DNA of 64,000 nt from assembly GCA_037176885.1 (NCBI GenBank), contig JAWWNJ010000176.1:186001-250000 (forward strand), in the 5' to 3' direction. The DNA comes from Favolaschia claudopus. Lineage: Eukaryota > Basidiomycota > Agaricomycetes > Agaricales > Mycenaceae. Shown here in pieces: positions 44,843-55,117 of this stretch; position 1 is the first letter of the stretch; each line of letters begins with the position of its first letter. A program made the translations under genes and the position numbers. The notes beneath the pieces were generated by a model. The model was not told the DNA's origin. It did not search any database and saw nothing but the letters and a program-made list of their open reading frames with translations.

Positions 44843-45624
44843 CAGGAGCTGGCAAAGGCGAGTGGCGAATGCATCGTGCGCAGTTTTAGGGTCAGAAGAG
44901 GTGACTGGATTTTTGTTCCCGAAAGGAAGAGGTTGATCTTAAGAAAAATGGAGGTCGCTATTGCCAGGCATCGTAGCGGTAATTTCCATTGGAGGAAGAA
45001 GAGGTGTAGGTGGATATCCCAACTCATCGGCGGGTGTAGATTCACGAGACGAATCGTAAGCGGGGTCAACAAGGGAGAGAGTAGGACAGGGCATATTGAA
45101 GTCAGCCAATGGTGGTAGTGAGCCGATTGGGATGAAAGTGAATTCAGGAAGGTTACGAGCAAAAGCGAGTAGAGTAAAATAAAGGAACGCGGTGGAATCT
45201 TGTCCGAGATAGCCTCAGGCAATAAATATGGTCGGCGCAGTAAGACCAGGCGCAAAAGTCGGAGTTCGTGCTCCGAGATCTCGAATCCAGGTAGGATTGG
45301 TGGGATGCTGGCTAGATACCGCAGCGGGCGCGTGGCTAGACGCCTTAGATCAAGGGGATTTGATGTTTCATCGCGCTCGGTATCGTAGTGGGTAAATCCT
45401 GTGACCCCACTCGGAATATTGCTGTAGTCGTGTGCATGTTCCTGAATTAAGCGAGAGATTCTCAAAATAAATGCCGTTGGAGTGAGTTGAAATTTCTCTG
45501 CAGCCCAAATGAGTTCGGGGTGCATTTGTAGAAATCCCTGGAAGTGCGGCCAGTGATTGGGTGGAATCAATTCACACAAAATAGCTGAAAATGCAGAGAA
45601 AATAGCTAAAAGGACCAACTTCAA
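44842..45624 (-). CDS. extra reading frame of the gypsy element, unknown function
   Basis: Open minus-strand frame of 260 codons, starting MKLVLLAIFSAFSAILCEL, which looks like a signal peptide or membrane anchor, and containing several further hydrophobic stretches (FILLYSLLLVTFLNSLSS, PLLTPLTIRLVNL). Its stop overlaps the start of the next frame (TGATG). I do not recognise it. A membrane-associated product inside a retroelement would recall an envelope-like position, but it lies between gag and pol rather than after pol, and I see no evidence for such a role. Confidence 0.45.
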   Translation of the reverse strand: MKLVLLAIFSAFSAILCELIPPNHWPHFQGFLQMHPELIWAAEKFQLTPTAFILRISRLIQEHAHDYSNIPSGVTGFTHYDTERDETSNPLDLRRLATRPLRYLASIPPILPGFEISEHELRLLRLVLLRRPYLLPEAISDKIPPRSFILLYSLLLVTFLNSLSSQSAHYHHWLTSICPVLLSPLLTPLTIRLVNLHPPMSWDIHLHLFFLQWKLPLRCLAIATSIFLKINLFLSGTKIQSPLLTLKLRTMHSPLAFASS

Positions 45625-45913
45625 GCAGCCGTTGTGAGCTCAAATGAGGGTCAATTTCAGTCAATCAATAGAACTAGCGTTGTTTTTTAAGTCCTTTCAT
45701 CCCATTATGACACTTTTTTGCTGAGGATACATTGAGCTTTTCCATATATGGCAATAATCAGAAACTGTCCTGTCATTGATGCATTGTCAGAGCATAATAT
45801 ATAGCTGAGTGTTCTAAGTGGTACAGTAGTATCATATATTTATCTCTACATCTCATTTCAGGTCATTCGGTGAAGTATACAGCAAGATTTTGGCCAAAAA
45901 GCCACGGCAATTT
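45625..45913. other. spacer, no gene seen
   Basis: Between the extra frames and gag. No domain or repeat. Confidence 0.4.
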
Positions 45914-48674
45914 CTATTTGCCACCACTGTAATGAAGGGAATCTGCAGCGCCTAGTAGATGTAGGCCAAGAAATTCGTCATCAGCAGGTTCGTCAGAGGA
46001 TGAAGGAGCCGTCTCGGAATCGAGGGCATTGTGGGTTGCCGGGGAGGGCAGGATGGCCCTTTCCGCAGAGGCTGCAGATGTGAAGTCGCTCGCCAGGGTG
46101 CTTGCTGCTGTCGCAGGGGTGCCCGAGGTTGTAGTTGATACATAAGGACTTGTGGTCCCGTAAGGTGCGCAGTAGGCTTCCTTTCCATCATGCATTGAGA
46201 AACAAGGTTTCCGGTCCTTGAAATCGGTCTGATTGCGAGGGTGTTCCTTGGCGGTATGGACTTCTGTGCAGACAAGACAGGTGGGGGCGCGACGCTGAAA
46301 TTGTTCGCGGGACTGCCAACCGTTATCCCGCTCCCGCGGACGAAAGGAGGAGTCCCGAAAGGAACGGGACGAATCTTCGCGAGAAGCCCGCTGATGTTGT
46401 TGGGTGCTAGAGGAGGAGCCGCTGTTTGTCGATGTGTTGTCAGACGGTCGAGAGAAACGCAGATCCTTCAATCTCTTGCTGGGGATGATCGCCGTACCCG
46501 AGTGCACCATGCGAGCGGCTTTGACGGCGTTCACGACGCCACTGACCTGGCCTGTCCAATACGAGACATCGAAAGCTGTGCCATTGAAAAGTTCGTTACG
46601 CAGTTTTTTCTCGATTTGACACCAGTCAGCGAAATCCGCCTCGAAGTCGTTCAGATTTAGAAAGAAGGAACGGTGCTTAGCAAATTCCACGCCGTAAGAA
46701 TGAGGATTAGCGGCGTCCGGAGCAGCGCTGAGACGGTCGATGGCTTTGCCAAAGTTCTCTGAGGCCTGGACCCAGGTGTGAACGGAGATTCCGTCGACCG
46801 ATTCGTCGTCGCCCCAAGCGGCGGAGAGCTTCGGGATGTGGACGAGGAAAATCTTGTCTGCGGATTGATCGTCGAGTGGCGTGTGTTTTTTGGTGGGTAT
46901 CTCGCCTGGTCGTTCCGTTGCAAAGCGTATACGTTCGTCGGTAAACCAGAAAAGGGGTAGCACCTGTGAAGAATGCACGCCAGAAAGATATCCGGAACGC
47001 GGACAGGAGGACGGGTGATGGAGTTGGGTTGTGTAATATTGGACATTACCATCTTGCCCTCGAGAGAGGAGAGCTTGTCCTTCGCGAGTTTGTCCTCCTC
47101 TTAGTCTCAGCGCCAGACCGCCACGACATCCCAATTTGGGAGCCCTGTCGTGACGGTCTGGAACGTAACGCGTCACTTAAGAGGACCTCTGCGCTATGCC
47201 CGCGGTTTTGACGGCCCAAAACGACATTGACAGGCAGCTTGCACTGCCACAGACTCAGGTTCAACTGCCCAAGGGTATGCCGGCCCGTCAAGCCGAGACC
47301 TAGGGCAGGGAGGGTGGTTCGACCCGTGAGGGTCAGAAAAAAAAAAAAATTGATTATTTGTTGGGGGGTGGGATATGGTTCCGGGAGCTCAAATTCACCT
47401 AGAAATCACTGTTACCGCTATTTCTACTCAAAATATCCCGGGCAACAAGGTTCACATCGGTCTTTCCGGGTCTCACCGGCAGTTCTTCCTATTTGGGACG
47501 ATCAACTTTGGCTGTGTTTGATATCAGATTTGGTGGTCAATTTATCTTATGCCACTTCTATGTCGGAAAAATCAAAAAAGAGTTGTTGGGCCTGGATAGG
47601 CCTTGTAAGATCTAATAAGGCCATTGGGGAAAAGGAGGGTTACAAGGTTTAAATACGTACCAAATACTACATACGAGGCCTTATAACTCGAACCTTGTTA
47701 GGCCTTATAAGGCCATTAGGTGCTCCAAGACCTTACCAGGCTTTTTCAATTTTTCCGACATAACAGTCGTTTTGAGTTCATATTTTGAGCCAAGTTTTGG
47801 TCAAGCGCTTTGGCACGCAGGTATCACGTGAATAATTACTCGATTTGGGTAGTACGTAATGCCTACGTGGTAGGGTGGTTCAGCCAAAAGGTCGGTTTGA
47901 AAAAAAACAGCCATAGGTATTTTTTTTTGGTTTCCGCACACCCTTGCAACTGCCTATATCCCGCTTCAAAGTCAGGTAGTCAGATTTCTGAGGACACAGA
48001 ACCGCTTGCATCGATTTAAAATGTTTTTTTGCGCAGAAATTTGGGCAAAAACGAGAAGGGAAAGGGCCAAACAAGACCCGTTGAAATTCGAAAATCATAG
48101 CCCAGAGGTCCTCTTAAGTGACGCGTTACGTTCCAGACCGTCACGACAGGGCTCCCAAATTGGGATGTCATGGCGGTCTGGCGCTGAGACTATCCTCCTC
48201 CTTCTTTTTTTCCGCTTCCTTTTTAATCTTTTCGCGCTCCTTGTACAAGATCTCGGCGAGAGCGAGGGGAATCGGCCCCACAATGTGTTGGTATTCAGGA
48301 ACAAGCATCTCCTCCATTTCTTCAGGAGTGTAGAGGAATAAAGCTTTTAGTTGCGCGCCGACATCCATTGTGGGGGTGATAGTGCCGTCGCCCAGCGCCA
48401 TTTGGTAGAGTCGTGTTTTTCGGATGCTGATACGATTGTGGGCTTCGAAGTCGTGGTTGAACGCGTTACGCTCTTGAAGTTTCATGCCAGCAGGGGCTGC
48501 AATGTCGGCGTCTTTCTCCGCGTCGAAAAGAGCGAGATAGTGAGCTGAATCGACACCGGAAGCTGGAGAAGGTTCGAAGCGGTCGTTGACGCAGGCAGTG
48601 CCCTCTCGGGCGAGAATAAAGTCGGTAACTTTGAATTCTAGACAGTTCAATTGTAAGTAGTACTGAATCTTCAA
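45914..48674 (-). pseudogene. gag: Gag-like gene of the gypsy element, split by a Mutator-like element
   Basis: The 5' part (48674-48202) reads FDAEKDADIAAPAGMKL, LKALFLYTPEEMEEMLVPEY and a Glu/Lys-rich end. The 3' part (47092-45914) holds FAKHRSFFLNLNDFEADFAD, a Ser/Arg-rich linker, a zinc-knuckle-like CLVCTEVHTAKEH near 46270 and an acidic end. Leaving out 47102-48192 with one target duplication joins them as KKKEEDKLAKDKL. A further one-base shift lies near 46975, between VPDIFLACIL and VLPLFWFTDE. It would package element RNA. It is inactive because of the insertion and the shift. The true start is uncertain. Confidence 0.65.
47102..48192. mobile_element. Mutator-like non-autonomous element, copy 2 (1091 bp)
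   Basis: Ends TAGTCTCAGCGCC / GGCGCTGAGACTA with inverted repeats of about 110 bp. Flanked by tcctcctct (47093-47101) and tcctcctcc (48193-48201), a 9-bp duplication with one mismatch. Same termini and same internal hairpin position as the copy at 4353-5113, but the hairpin arms have different sequence (ccagaccgccacgac ... gtcgtgacggtctgg) and still pair. Contains a T/A-rich middle with aaggccttataagg repeats; no transposase. Confidence 0.8.
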
Positions 48675-48801
48675 CTAGCGGGAACCACCCGAGACTGAGA
48701 TGAACATTTCAATTATCTCAAGTTATGTCGCATACAATGATGAATACTCACGAAGACGTCGGCTCCTCTTGAGAACTGAGCCGTCGGAGACGCTGGTATT
48801 A

Positions 48802-49250
48802 GAGAGTTTGCGGTGAGCCGCCAGAAGCCACCTGGCGGCTCTAATGGCATGCGGATTGGAGCGGCTATGCTGTCTGGCGGCTCGTTTGGTGGCTGGTAAG
48901 ACTGGTTTAAATTTGGTTTTGCAAGTCTATTCTTAGTCCTTAGTCATCTATATCTTGAGCCATACACACACGAACAAAATCCGACCCGAAAATCTGACGC
49001 CATCGCACATTTGAGCCGAAGACTTCGGTTGACGCTGGAAATTGCTTCAATTCAAAACAATTATGCACCTTTGGACAACGAACTCTCATTGGCTGAAGGT
49101 ATAGTCAAATATACAAGGTACCCAGCCTCGAAATCGTGCTAAGGACCGCGCGCGACGAGCCGCTGAACGAGCCGCCACACGACGTAGCCGCTCCAATCCG
49201 CATGCCGTTGGAGCCACCAGGTGGCTTCTGGCGGCTCACCGCAAACTCTC
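48802..49250. mobile_element. TA-flanked inverted-repeat element, 449 bp
   Basis: Ends are gagagtttgcggtgagccgc and its reverse complement; the arms match over about 95 bp with scattered differences. TA at 48800-48801 and 49251-49252. It lies in the 3' part of the coiled-coil gene copy 2; the frame continues as LEIIPASPTAQF when it is left out. Confidence 0.8.
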
Positions 49251-49252
49251 TA

Positions 49253-51108
49253 TTTCGAGTTTCTGTTGGCGAACAAAGAGAGCAGAACGGTCCTGGTAGC
49301 CTCGGACACGATCCTTGTGACGAAACAAGGCGCCCATCAGCTGCAAGAGCTTGATAGCACCGGCTGAGCTGTCCTCGACGGCGTTCTGGGCAGCTGCACT
49401 GTCGGCTGCAGCGAGGGCGATTGTTGCGGAGTTGGCGCGATTAGCAAGAATGACGGGAGAGGGAAGGTTGTGGGTTTCATACAAGCGCTGGATCGCTGCA
49501 TAGCCGATTTTGAGGCCATTGGCGTCCTTGTGCATGCAACAGCCACCGAAGAAATGGGTGACGAGGTTCTTGCGCTGGTCGGCAGGCAACAAATCAAAAC
49601 GCTCCTTCCCAAGATTGATTTCTAGAGCCTTGCCAATGAGCTCGCTTCGCTTGGCGCTTGATCTATTCCCAACTAAAGAAGAATGGAAAGGGGGGAGAAG
49701 TGAGAGACCACTCACAAGGACGCCAATTCTTCGGCAGTGATTTTCCCGACCTCTTGTAGATCATCATCCGTCAAGCGCGACATGGTGAGAAGAATGTCGC
49801 CTGTGAGTAGATCTTCGTCGTCCATGGCGCTTCGCCCAAGGGTCCCGTATGATGATGCTGGTCTTGTGTTCATCCGAGTAACTGAAAGCCTTCTTCCCAT
49901 CTGCCGCATGATCCCTTCCTTCGCCTAATTTCTTTCGGAAATAATCGTCGGAATCAATCAGCCGTCCCGCCTGGGCTGCGAGTGGACTATTGGAATAAGT
50001 TGCACCCATTGTTGAAGCCGCCTCGAGAGTGCCTTCAAATTGCCGCTTGGAGGTGTGATCGAGAGCGGGGGAGACCTCCCAAAATCGAGTATGGTGAGTC
50101 CACGTCAATTTGTCGGTGTCGTCTACACCAGGAGCGTATGATGGAACAGCGAGAGTGATGTGCCGACTTTCAACGTTGACTCCACGGAATAAAGTGCCGT
50201 CTGAGCTTTCAACAAAACCTGTAAACAATTGAGTAATACCAGCATCGATGAACGTCATGATTTGTACCTGGTGCGTTAAGAATCTCTTGAGCCAATTGAA
50301 GCTCTCCGTACTTTCCGCCTTCGTCAATTGCTCGACCAACGGTACGACGGCTCATCAGCCGACGGCGACAAATCGTTATTCCAAAAGCCTCTGCACAGGC
50401 CCGGACAGCAACTTCCACCTTTCCCGCCGCACATCCAGCTAGAGTCAAGTCGCGCATGAGCTTACGCGCCTCTGCCGAATATTCCGCGCCGTCCATGGGG
50501 TCCCAGTTCAGTAGTTTCTTGTAGTTCTTGTCAAGGTCTGCGAGTGAGGACTGAGCGCGAGAAGCCTGCTTTTGAGCTGCGTATAGTCGATTACGAGTTG
50601 TTGTCAAAGAAGATTGTTTTTCTTGAATAGTAGAGCGAAGGGAAGCAATGAGAACATCACGAGAGGCGATATCATTACGAGCAACCGCGAGAGAGTTGTC
50701 GAGAACAGAGATGCGAGTTGAATGTGATTCGAGAGCGGTGGTAAGTTCCACGAGGGAAGAGGCGTGTGTCTTCTTGGCAGTGCTAATCGTAGTTTCCAGT
50801 CGTTTTACCCGTTTCCGCCGCCGAGTCAATTCCTCTTGACTGCTAGTGTCTGCCTTTCTTTTGAGAGTGTTCAAGGTACGATTAGCAACAGTAAGAGCAT
50901 TCTGCTTTTGTAGAAGTGCCTGGTGATCTCGAGACAAGGACGTGAATGTGGTTTGCAACTGTAGTAAATCATCGGAAAGCTGAGAGATCTGCGCTTCTAA
51001 TTCTTCGATGCGAGCCAGTTGATCTCGAAGCAATGGTCGTTTCCCTTTCGGCTTGTTCGCCGCGTCATCGGCAGAGGCGTGCGGCGCTTGATTGAAGTTG
51101 ATTCTCAT
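49253..51108 (-). pseudogene. coiled-coil protein with GGCC-x-HKD motif, copy 2 (better preserved)
   Basis: Minus-strand gene from about ATG 51108 (MRINFNQAPH). A long coiled coil at about residues 30-215 (ELEAQISQLSDDLLQLQTTF, then TRRRKRVKRLETTIS) is followed by WDPMDGAEYSAEARKL, SSDGTLFRGVNVESRHITL near 50190, PSYAPGVDDTDKLTWTHHT, DHAADGKKAFS, FGGCCMHKDANGLKIGY near 49535 and GALFRHKDRVRGYQDR near 49320. Introns are likely near 50220-50270, 49830 and 49660-49715. The 3' side is broken by the TA element at 48802-49250, with only a short continuation before gag. The pattern of a conserved SDGT, a C-x-HKD and later acidic residues could be a divergent DDE transposase, but this is inference. 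Same family as 35440-37625. Confidence 0.6.
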
Positions 51109-51599
51109 CGTTATCGCCAGAAGGACCTCGGGTACGATAGCCGGCAAAATTCTGATTGGCCCGGGCCTGACGTTTGGTGGGGAAGGGCATATACCGGCAG
51201 GAGCATCAAGAGAGACGTGCAAAGCAACAGCAAGACGAGCCAAAGCAATGAGCGGAGAAATGGAGGAGCAAACGAGGCTATAGACCAGAGAGAACGCGTC
51301 GTCGCGTCAAGTCACGCTAGTCACAAGTGTGACCCTGCGCGTTTGGTGGGCTGCAGGTGTAAAATGCTTCAGATATTTATTTTTTATGGAACCGTTCTAC
51401 TTACTTGAAAGGTAAAAGTTGTAGTTATACCATTTCCTCATCGAGGTATCATGCCGGTGTTTTTGATATCGTCCTTATTGCGGCGCCACTGCCTACTCTT
51501 CCCCAAATTTGGCTCGATGTGCGCGACATGGTGAAAAATGTAAAATTCAGCATGATATTTCTATTTCTATGCCTATTTAGTACAGTTTGTTCTGTTGAA

Positions 51600-52698
51600 G
51601 TTAAGGGATAGGATGTGGCTACAAGTGGTTGAAGCCTTTGCGAAATCGGAACCATGCTCCCCTGCCAACCAAACAGGGACAAAGCTGCCGTTTCGGGCAA
51701 GGGCAATGCCCGTCATCAACAAAATTACTATCGTCGCCGTGCACGTGGATGACATGACTGTCCTCGCGTCCAACCCCTAACTCATGGAAGCTGCCGAAAA
51801 CGAAATCGCTACCATGTTTTCCGTTAAGAAACTTGGTTCAATTTGCCAGCTACTTGGCATGGAAATTTCACGCAATACCTCTGGTTCAATTTCACTTACC
51901 CAGAGTCAATACATCGCAAAAATCCTCGAACGCTTCCAAATGGACCAGGCACATCCACTTTCCACCCCGATGGATCCGCATGTCAAGCTTACGAAGCTTT
52001 CCGACACGGAACATCATCCCGATGTCAAACGTGTGTACCAGCACATGGTCGGCTCCCTCACGTACGCCGCCATCTCCACTCGCCCCGACATCGCCTACGC
52101 CGTCCAGACTCTCTCGCAGTTCAATCTGAATCCTGGACCGGCACACCTCACCGCCGTCAAGCGCGTCTTTCGTTATTTGCGCGGAACTCCCAACTTGGGC
52201 ATTCAGTACAGCCCCGACTCCGCCGCTGAAATCGAAATGTTTTCCGACGCTGACTGGGCAAACTCACTGGACGACCGTCGCTCCGTCACTGGCTATGTGT
52301 CCTCCCTTTCAGGGGGAGTAGTTACTTGGAACTCCAAGAAACAACCCACCACCGCTCTTTCGAGCATGAAAGCCGAGTATATGGCTCTTGGCTCTTCCGC
52401 GCGCGAAGCCGCATGGCTCCGATCCATGCTCACGGAACTCAGCTGGACTCCAACTCGTCCGACTCACATCTTTGTCGACAACCAAGGCACCATCTCATTC
52501 TCTCTCAACTCCGGCTTTCATGCACGTTCTAAACACATCGACGTCCGTCATCACTTCATCCGGGAGAAGATTGCTTCACACGAAGTCTCAGTTTCGTACT
52601 GCGCAACTGCTGAGAACGTTGCCGACTTGTTCACGAAGCCCCTTGATAAAGGCAAGCACGAATACCTCATCTCTCGACTCGGTATGGTTCGTGCTTGA
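51600..52698 (+). pseudogene. Ty1/copia retrotransposon Pol, 3' part (end of reverse transcriptase and RNase H)
   Basis: The readable part begins near the catalytic box VAVHVDDMTVLAS at about 51735-51775, which is followed by a TAA at 51778-51780, then an open frame to stop 52696-52698. It has SVKKLGSICQLLGMEISRN, VKRVYQHMVGSLTYAAISTR, the RNase H part FSDADWANSLDDRRSVTGY, NSKKQPTTALSSMKAEYMAL, RSKHIDVRHHFIRE and ENVADLFTKPLDKGKHEY, all typical of copia. Upstream integrase and most of the reverse transcriptase are missing, so it is 5'-truncated and dead. Confidence 0.85.
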
Positions 52699-52870
52699 GG
52701 GGGAGTGTTGAAATCCAGGGTTTGTTTCACTTATTTCACTTTCTTTTTCCTCGACCTTGTTTCACGTCTCGGACACTCTACCTCCCTCCATTTCCTATTC
52801 CTTATTTCATATTCACTCTGGTATATAAGCTAGTAATTCAGTTTGTATTCTAGTGTGTCAGAATCTACTT
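52699..52870 (+). repeat. probable 3' long terminal repeat of the copia fragment
   Basis: Directly after the stop is a purine-rich tract (gagggggagtg), then tgttgaaatccagg. This is the usual layout of a polypurine tract and the TG start of a copia terminal repeat, with a TATA-like gtatataagc near 52821. The right end is not defined because no second copy is in the window. Confidence 0.55.
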
Positions 52871-54177
52871 TTTTGCCCCCACATTCCTCACAAAATACCC
52901 TACACTGCCCCCCACTTTTCTGACGTGCATTACCGAGACGATGTCCTCGGAAGGTGCGACAGAAAATTACACCCACAGATGCAGGGAGATTAAGCGAAGC
53001 GCGAACGGGCAGTGGAAACAAAACAGCTGGCTTGGCGGGAGCTGCCTAGGAGTGGCCAGCGAGCTGGGAGAGAAAAAAAAAATGGGCCCCAAAATATGGA
53101 TTGTAAGGCCAGAGGCATAGCACAGCTGAATTGGAGAGGTCGGTGACAGAGTTGATTCAATGCTTTGCCCCCCAGCATAGACATAGACGTGAATTTCAAT
53201 TTGCGAGCTACGAGCGTAGAAGAGTGAAGAAAGATGCATGGGCATCCATGCCAATTCCGAGGATCGAGCCTTGAAGTCTCTCGCAAAGAGATAGAGCGGA
53301 CACGATTAGCTCCCTAGTCAAGGTCAAAAAATCGGAGAGTCATGAGCGATGAAGGAAGATTTTAAATCCACCGAAGGAGCAGGTGGTATACGACATGGGT
53401 TTGCTAAGCCCAAACAAGAGGGAGTCAATCTTGATTGACTCGACCTCTTAAGCAGAATAGATGCGGCTCCAAACTGATGAGGATCAACCTTCCTGGACAA
53501 GGGAGGCTCAATGCAGTTGAGCAAGGGTGCCAAAATTGATGAAAACGCGGTGAGGTAGGTGCATGTTGCGGGAAGGGAGCGGGGAACGTGCGGAAGTAGA
53601 AGCGGGGATGATGGCTTGAGTAAATTGTAAAGTAAGTCTACTAATCTAAACAAATCCAAAGCAACGAGACAAGACAAGAGGAGGTGTACAGGTGGAACAA
53701 GATTTGGATGGCAAGGTGGGAAGCAAGAAGTTGAATCCAAATGAGACAAATATCGAGTCGTGAATAGTGGCCTCAACATTACTCGACTCGGACTGACTTG
53801 GCTGTAGACAAATGCGACAGAACCGTAAACTTGAGTCAACAAAAGTTGCTTGCATTTGAGCGGCAGTGGCCTCAACCTCAGCGCAGAGGGAGACTGAGCA
53901 AGACTTCCAAGGCTGCACTACGAGCATGGGGAAACACGCGACGGTCCAACCTTGAATCTATTGGGATCCCGACGTAAAACTCCAAATTTCTTCTCAAACG
54001 AAGTTATTACTATTAGCACAAAGATCTCGCCGTAGATAATGCCTGTCCCCATTGTATTGCATCAGGAGGGAGTCGCGCGCGCGACTCTACCTCAGCGACC
54101 TCAGACCAAACCATTGCTCGTAGGGTATGTGCGATTAATCATCTCTTGAAAGGGAGTCGCAAAGCGACTCGACCTCC
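52871..54177. other. no gene seen; hairpin repeats
   Basis: Minus-strand frames (53324-53875) have no domain. Three similar hairpins occur at 53409-53441, 54068-54093 and 54150-54177: ggGAGTC, a short pairable middle, GACTC then acctc. The middles differ (aatc/gatt, gcg/cgc, gc/gc) but always pair. Confidence 0.4.
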
Positions 54178-55117
54178 TTACACCACTCGGTAAGTAACAG
54201 ACGCCCTAACAGTCAACAAGTTCCGATATTTGTCGTTTGTGAATTCATCAGTAAAGGAACACCTTGTCTGATTTGGAACGTTGAAACATTCCGCAAGCAG
54301 CGTCAGAGCTGAAGGGAGCTCGAGCGCAGCAAGCTCAACCTTCTGATCCTGCTCAAGAATACTCGTCATGACCAAAGGTGACCGGAATTAGAAAAATGTG
54401 TATTTGCAACGAGTTTGTATGGGTGACCGCTGGGTAAATTGGTCCTATAGGAAGTGTATTACCATACATCACTGCATATAAACCAGGTAAAAGGGAATGT
54501 GGTCCTTTCGTGCTATCTCTCTATGTTCTTTTATCTGTGCTTGAAGATGAGAATTTGGTATGCTGAGTTGCCGCTCTCATTGAACCACGAGAAAATTCCG
54601 GTAACCTTAGATATCTCATCTACAGACCTTTAGGATGCTTAAGACCGTTTTCAATTACTCACTGACCTGGAATTCTGGTATCTGTGCTGCAGAATGGCCA
54701 AATATTGCCAAATTGGTACAATTTGGAAGATTAATCTATTGACTCAAAACCAAATATCATATGCCATCCCCATAGTATGAAAGTCGTAGAAAGCATGATA
54801 TAGAGGAAGCCTATGTTGCTCAAAGCTGTCTGACTACCAGAAATTCACTCTAAAAAGCCAAATTCCGGTCACTTTTGGTCATGACGAGTATTCTCGAGCG
54901 TGACCGCTGGCAGACGGAAGGTATCCGGTAGAGGTAACGCCGAACCCTGAGACGGCAGAAGCGATGGCAGCGGTGCCGTGGACGATAGAAAAGACAGCGG
55001 CGCATTTGCGATGCCACCGGCAAGGACGCGCTGAGTACAAACGAGGCGGGCGTGCGTGAAGTCGGAGAACGGCGGCGTCGATAGCGCGAGCAGTTGTGGC
55101 GTTGTACCGGGCCTCAA
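54178..55117 (-). pseudogene. unknown minus-strand coding remnant split by a TA element
   Basis: If the TA element at 54362-54888 is left out, the frame reads continuously from the CpG-rich repeat array into DTFRLPAVTLENILEQDQKV and on through ELAALELPSALTLLAECF to a stop at 54178. It may be the C-terminus of the repeat-containing protein decayed at 54890-56820. Family unknown. Confidence 0.4.
54362..54888. mobile_element. TA-flanked inverted-repeat element, 527 bp
   Basis: Ends are ctcgtcatgaccaaaggtga and its near-perfect reverse complement, with TA at 54360-54361 and 54889-54890. The end sequence also occurs, diverged, at 31889-31918. Confidence 0.75.

Noticed and set aside
44842..45624. 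Extra gypsy frame as an envelope protein
   Set aside because: Only a hydrophobic N-terminus and a few hydrophobic stretches support it. There is no fusion-protein layout and it is in the wrong place (before pol).
53324..53875. 183-codon minus-strand open frame
   Set aside because: It has low-complexity Leu/Pro/Ser composition, no domain and an overlapping frame of similar length; not supportable as a gene.
54068..54177. GAGTC/GACTC hairpins as tRNA-like genes
   Set aside because: They are isolated stem-loops of under 35 bp with no other tRNA arms and no A or B boxes.
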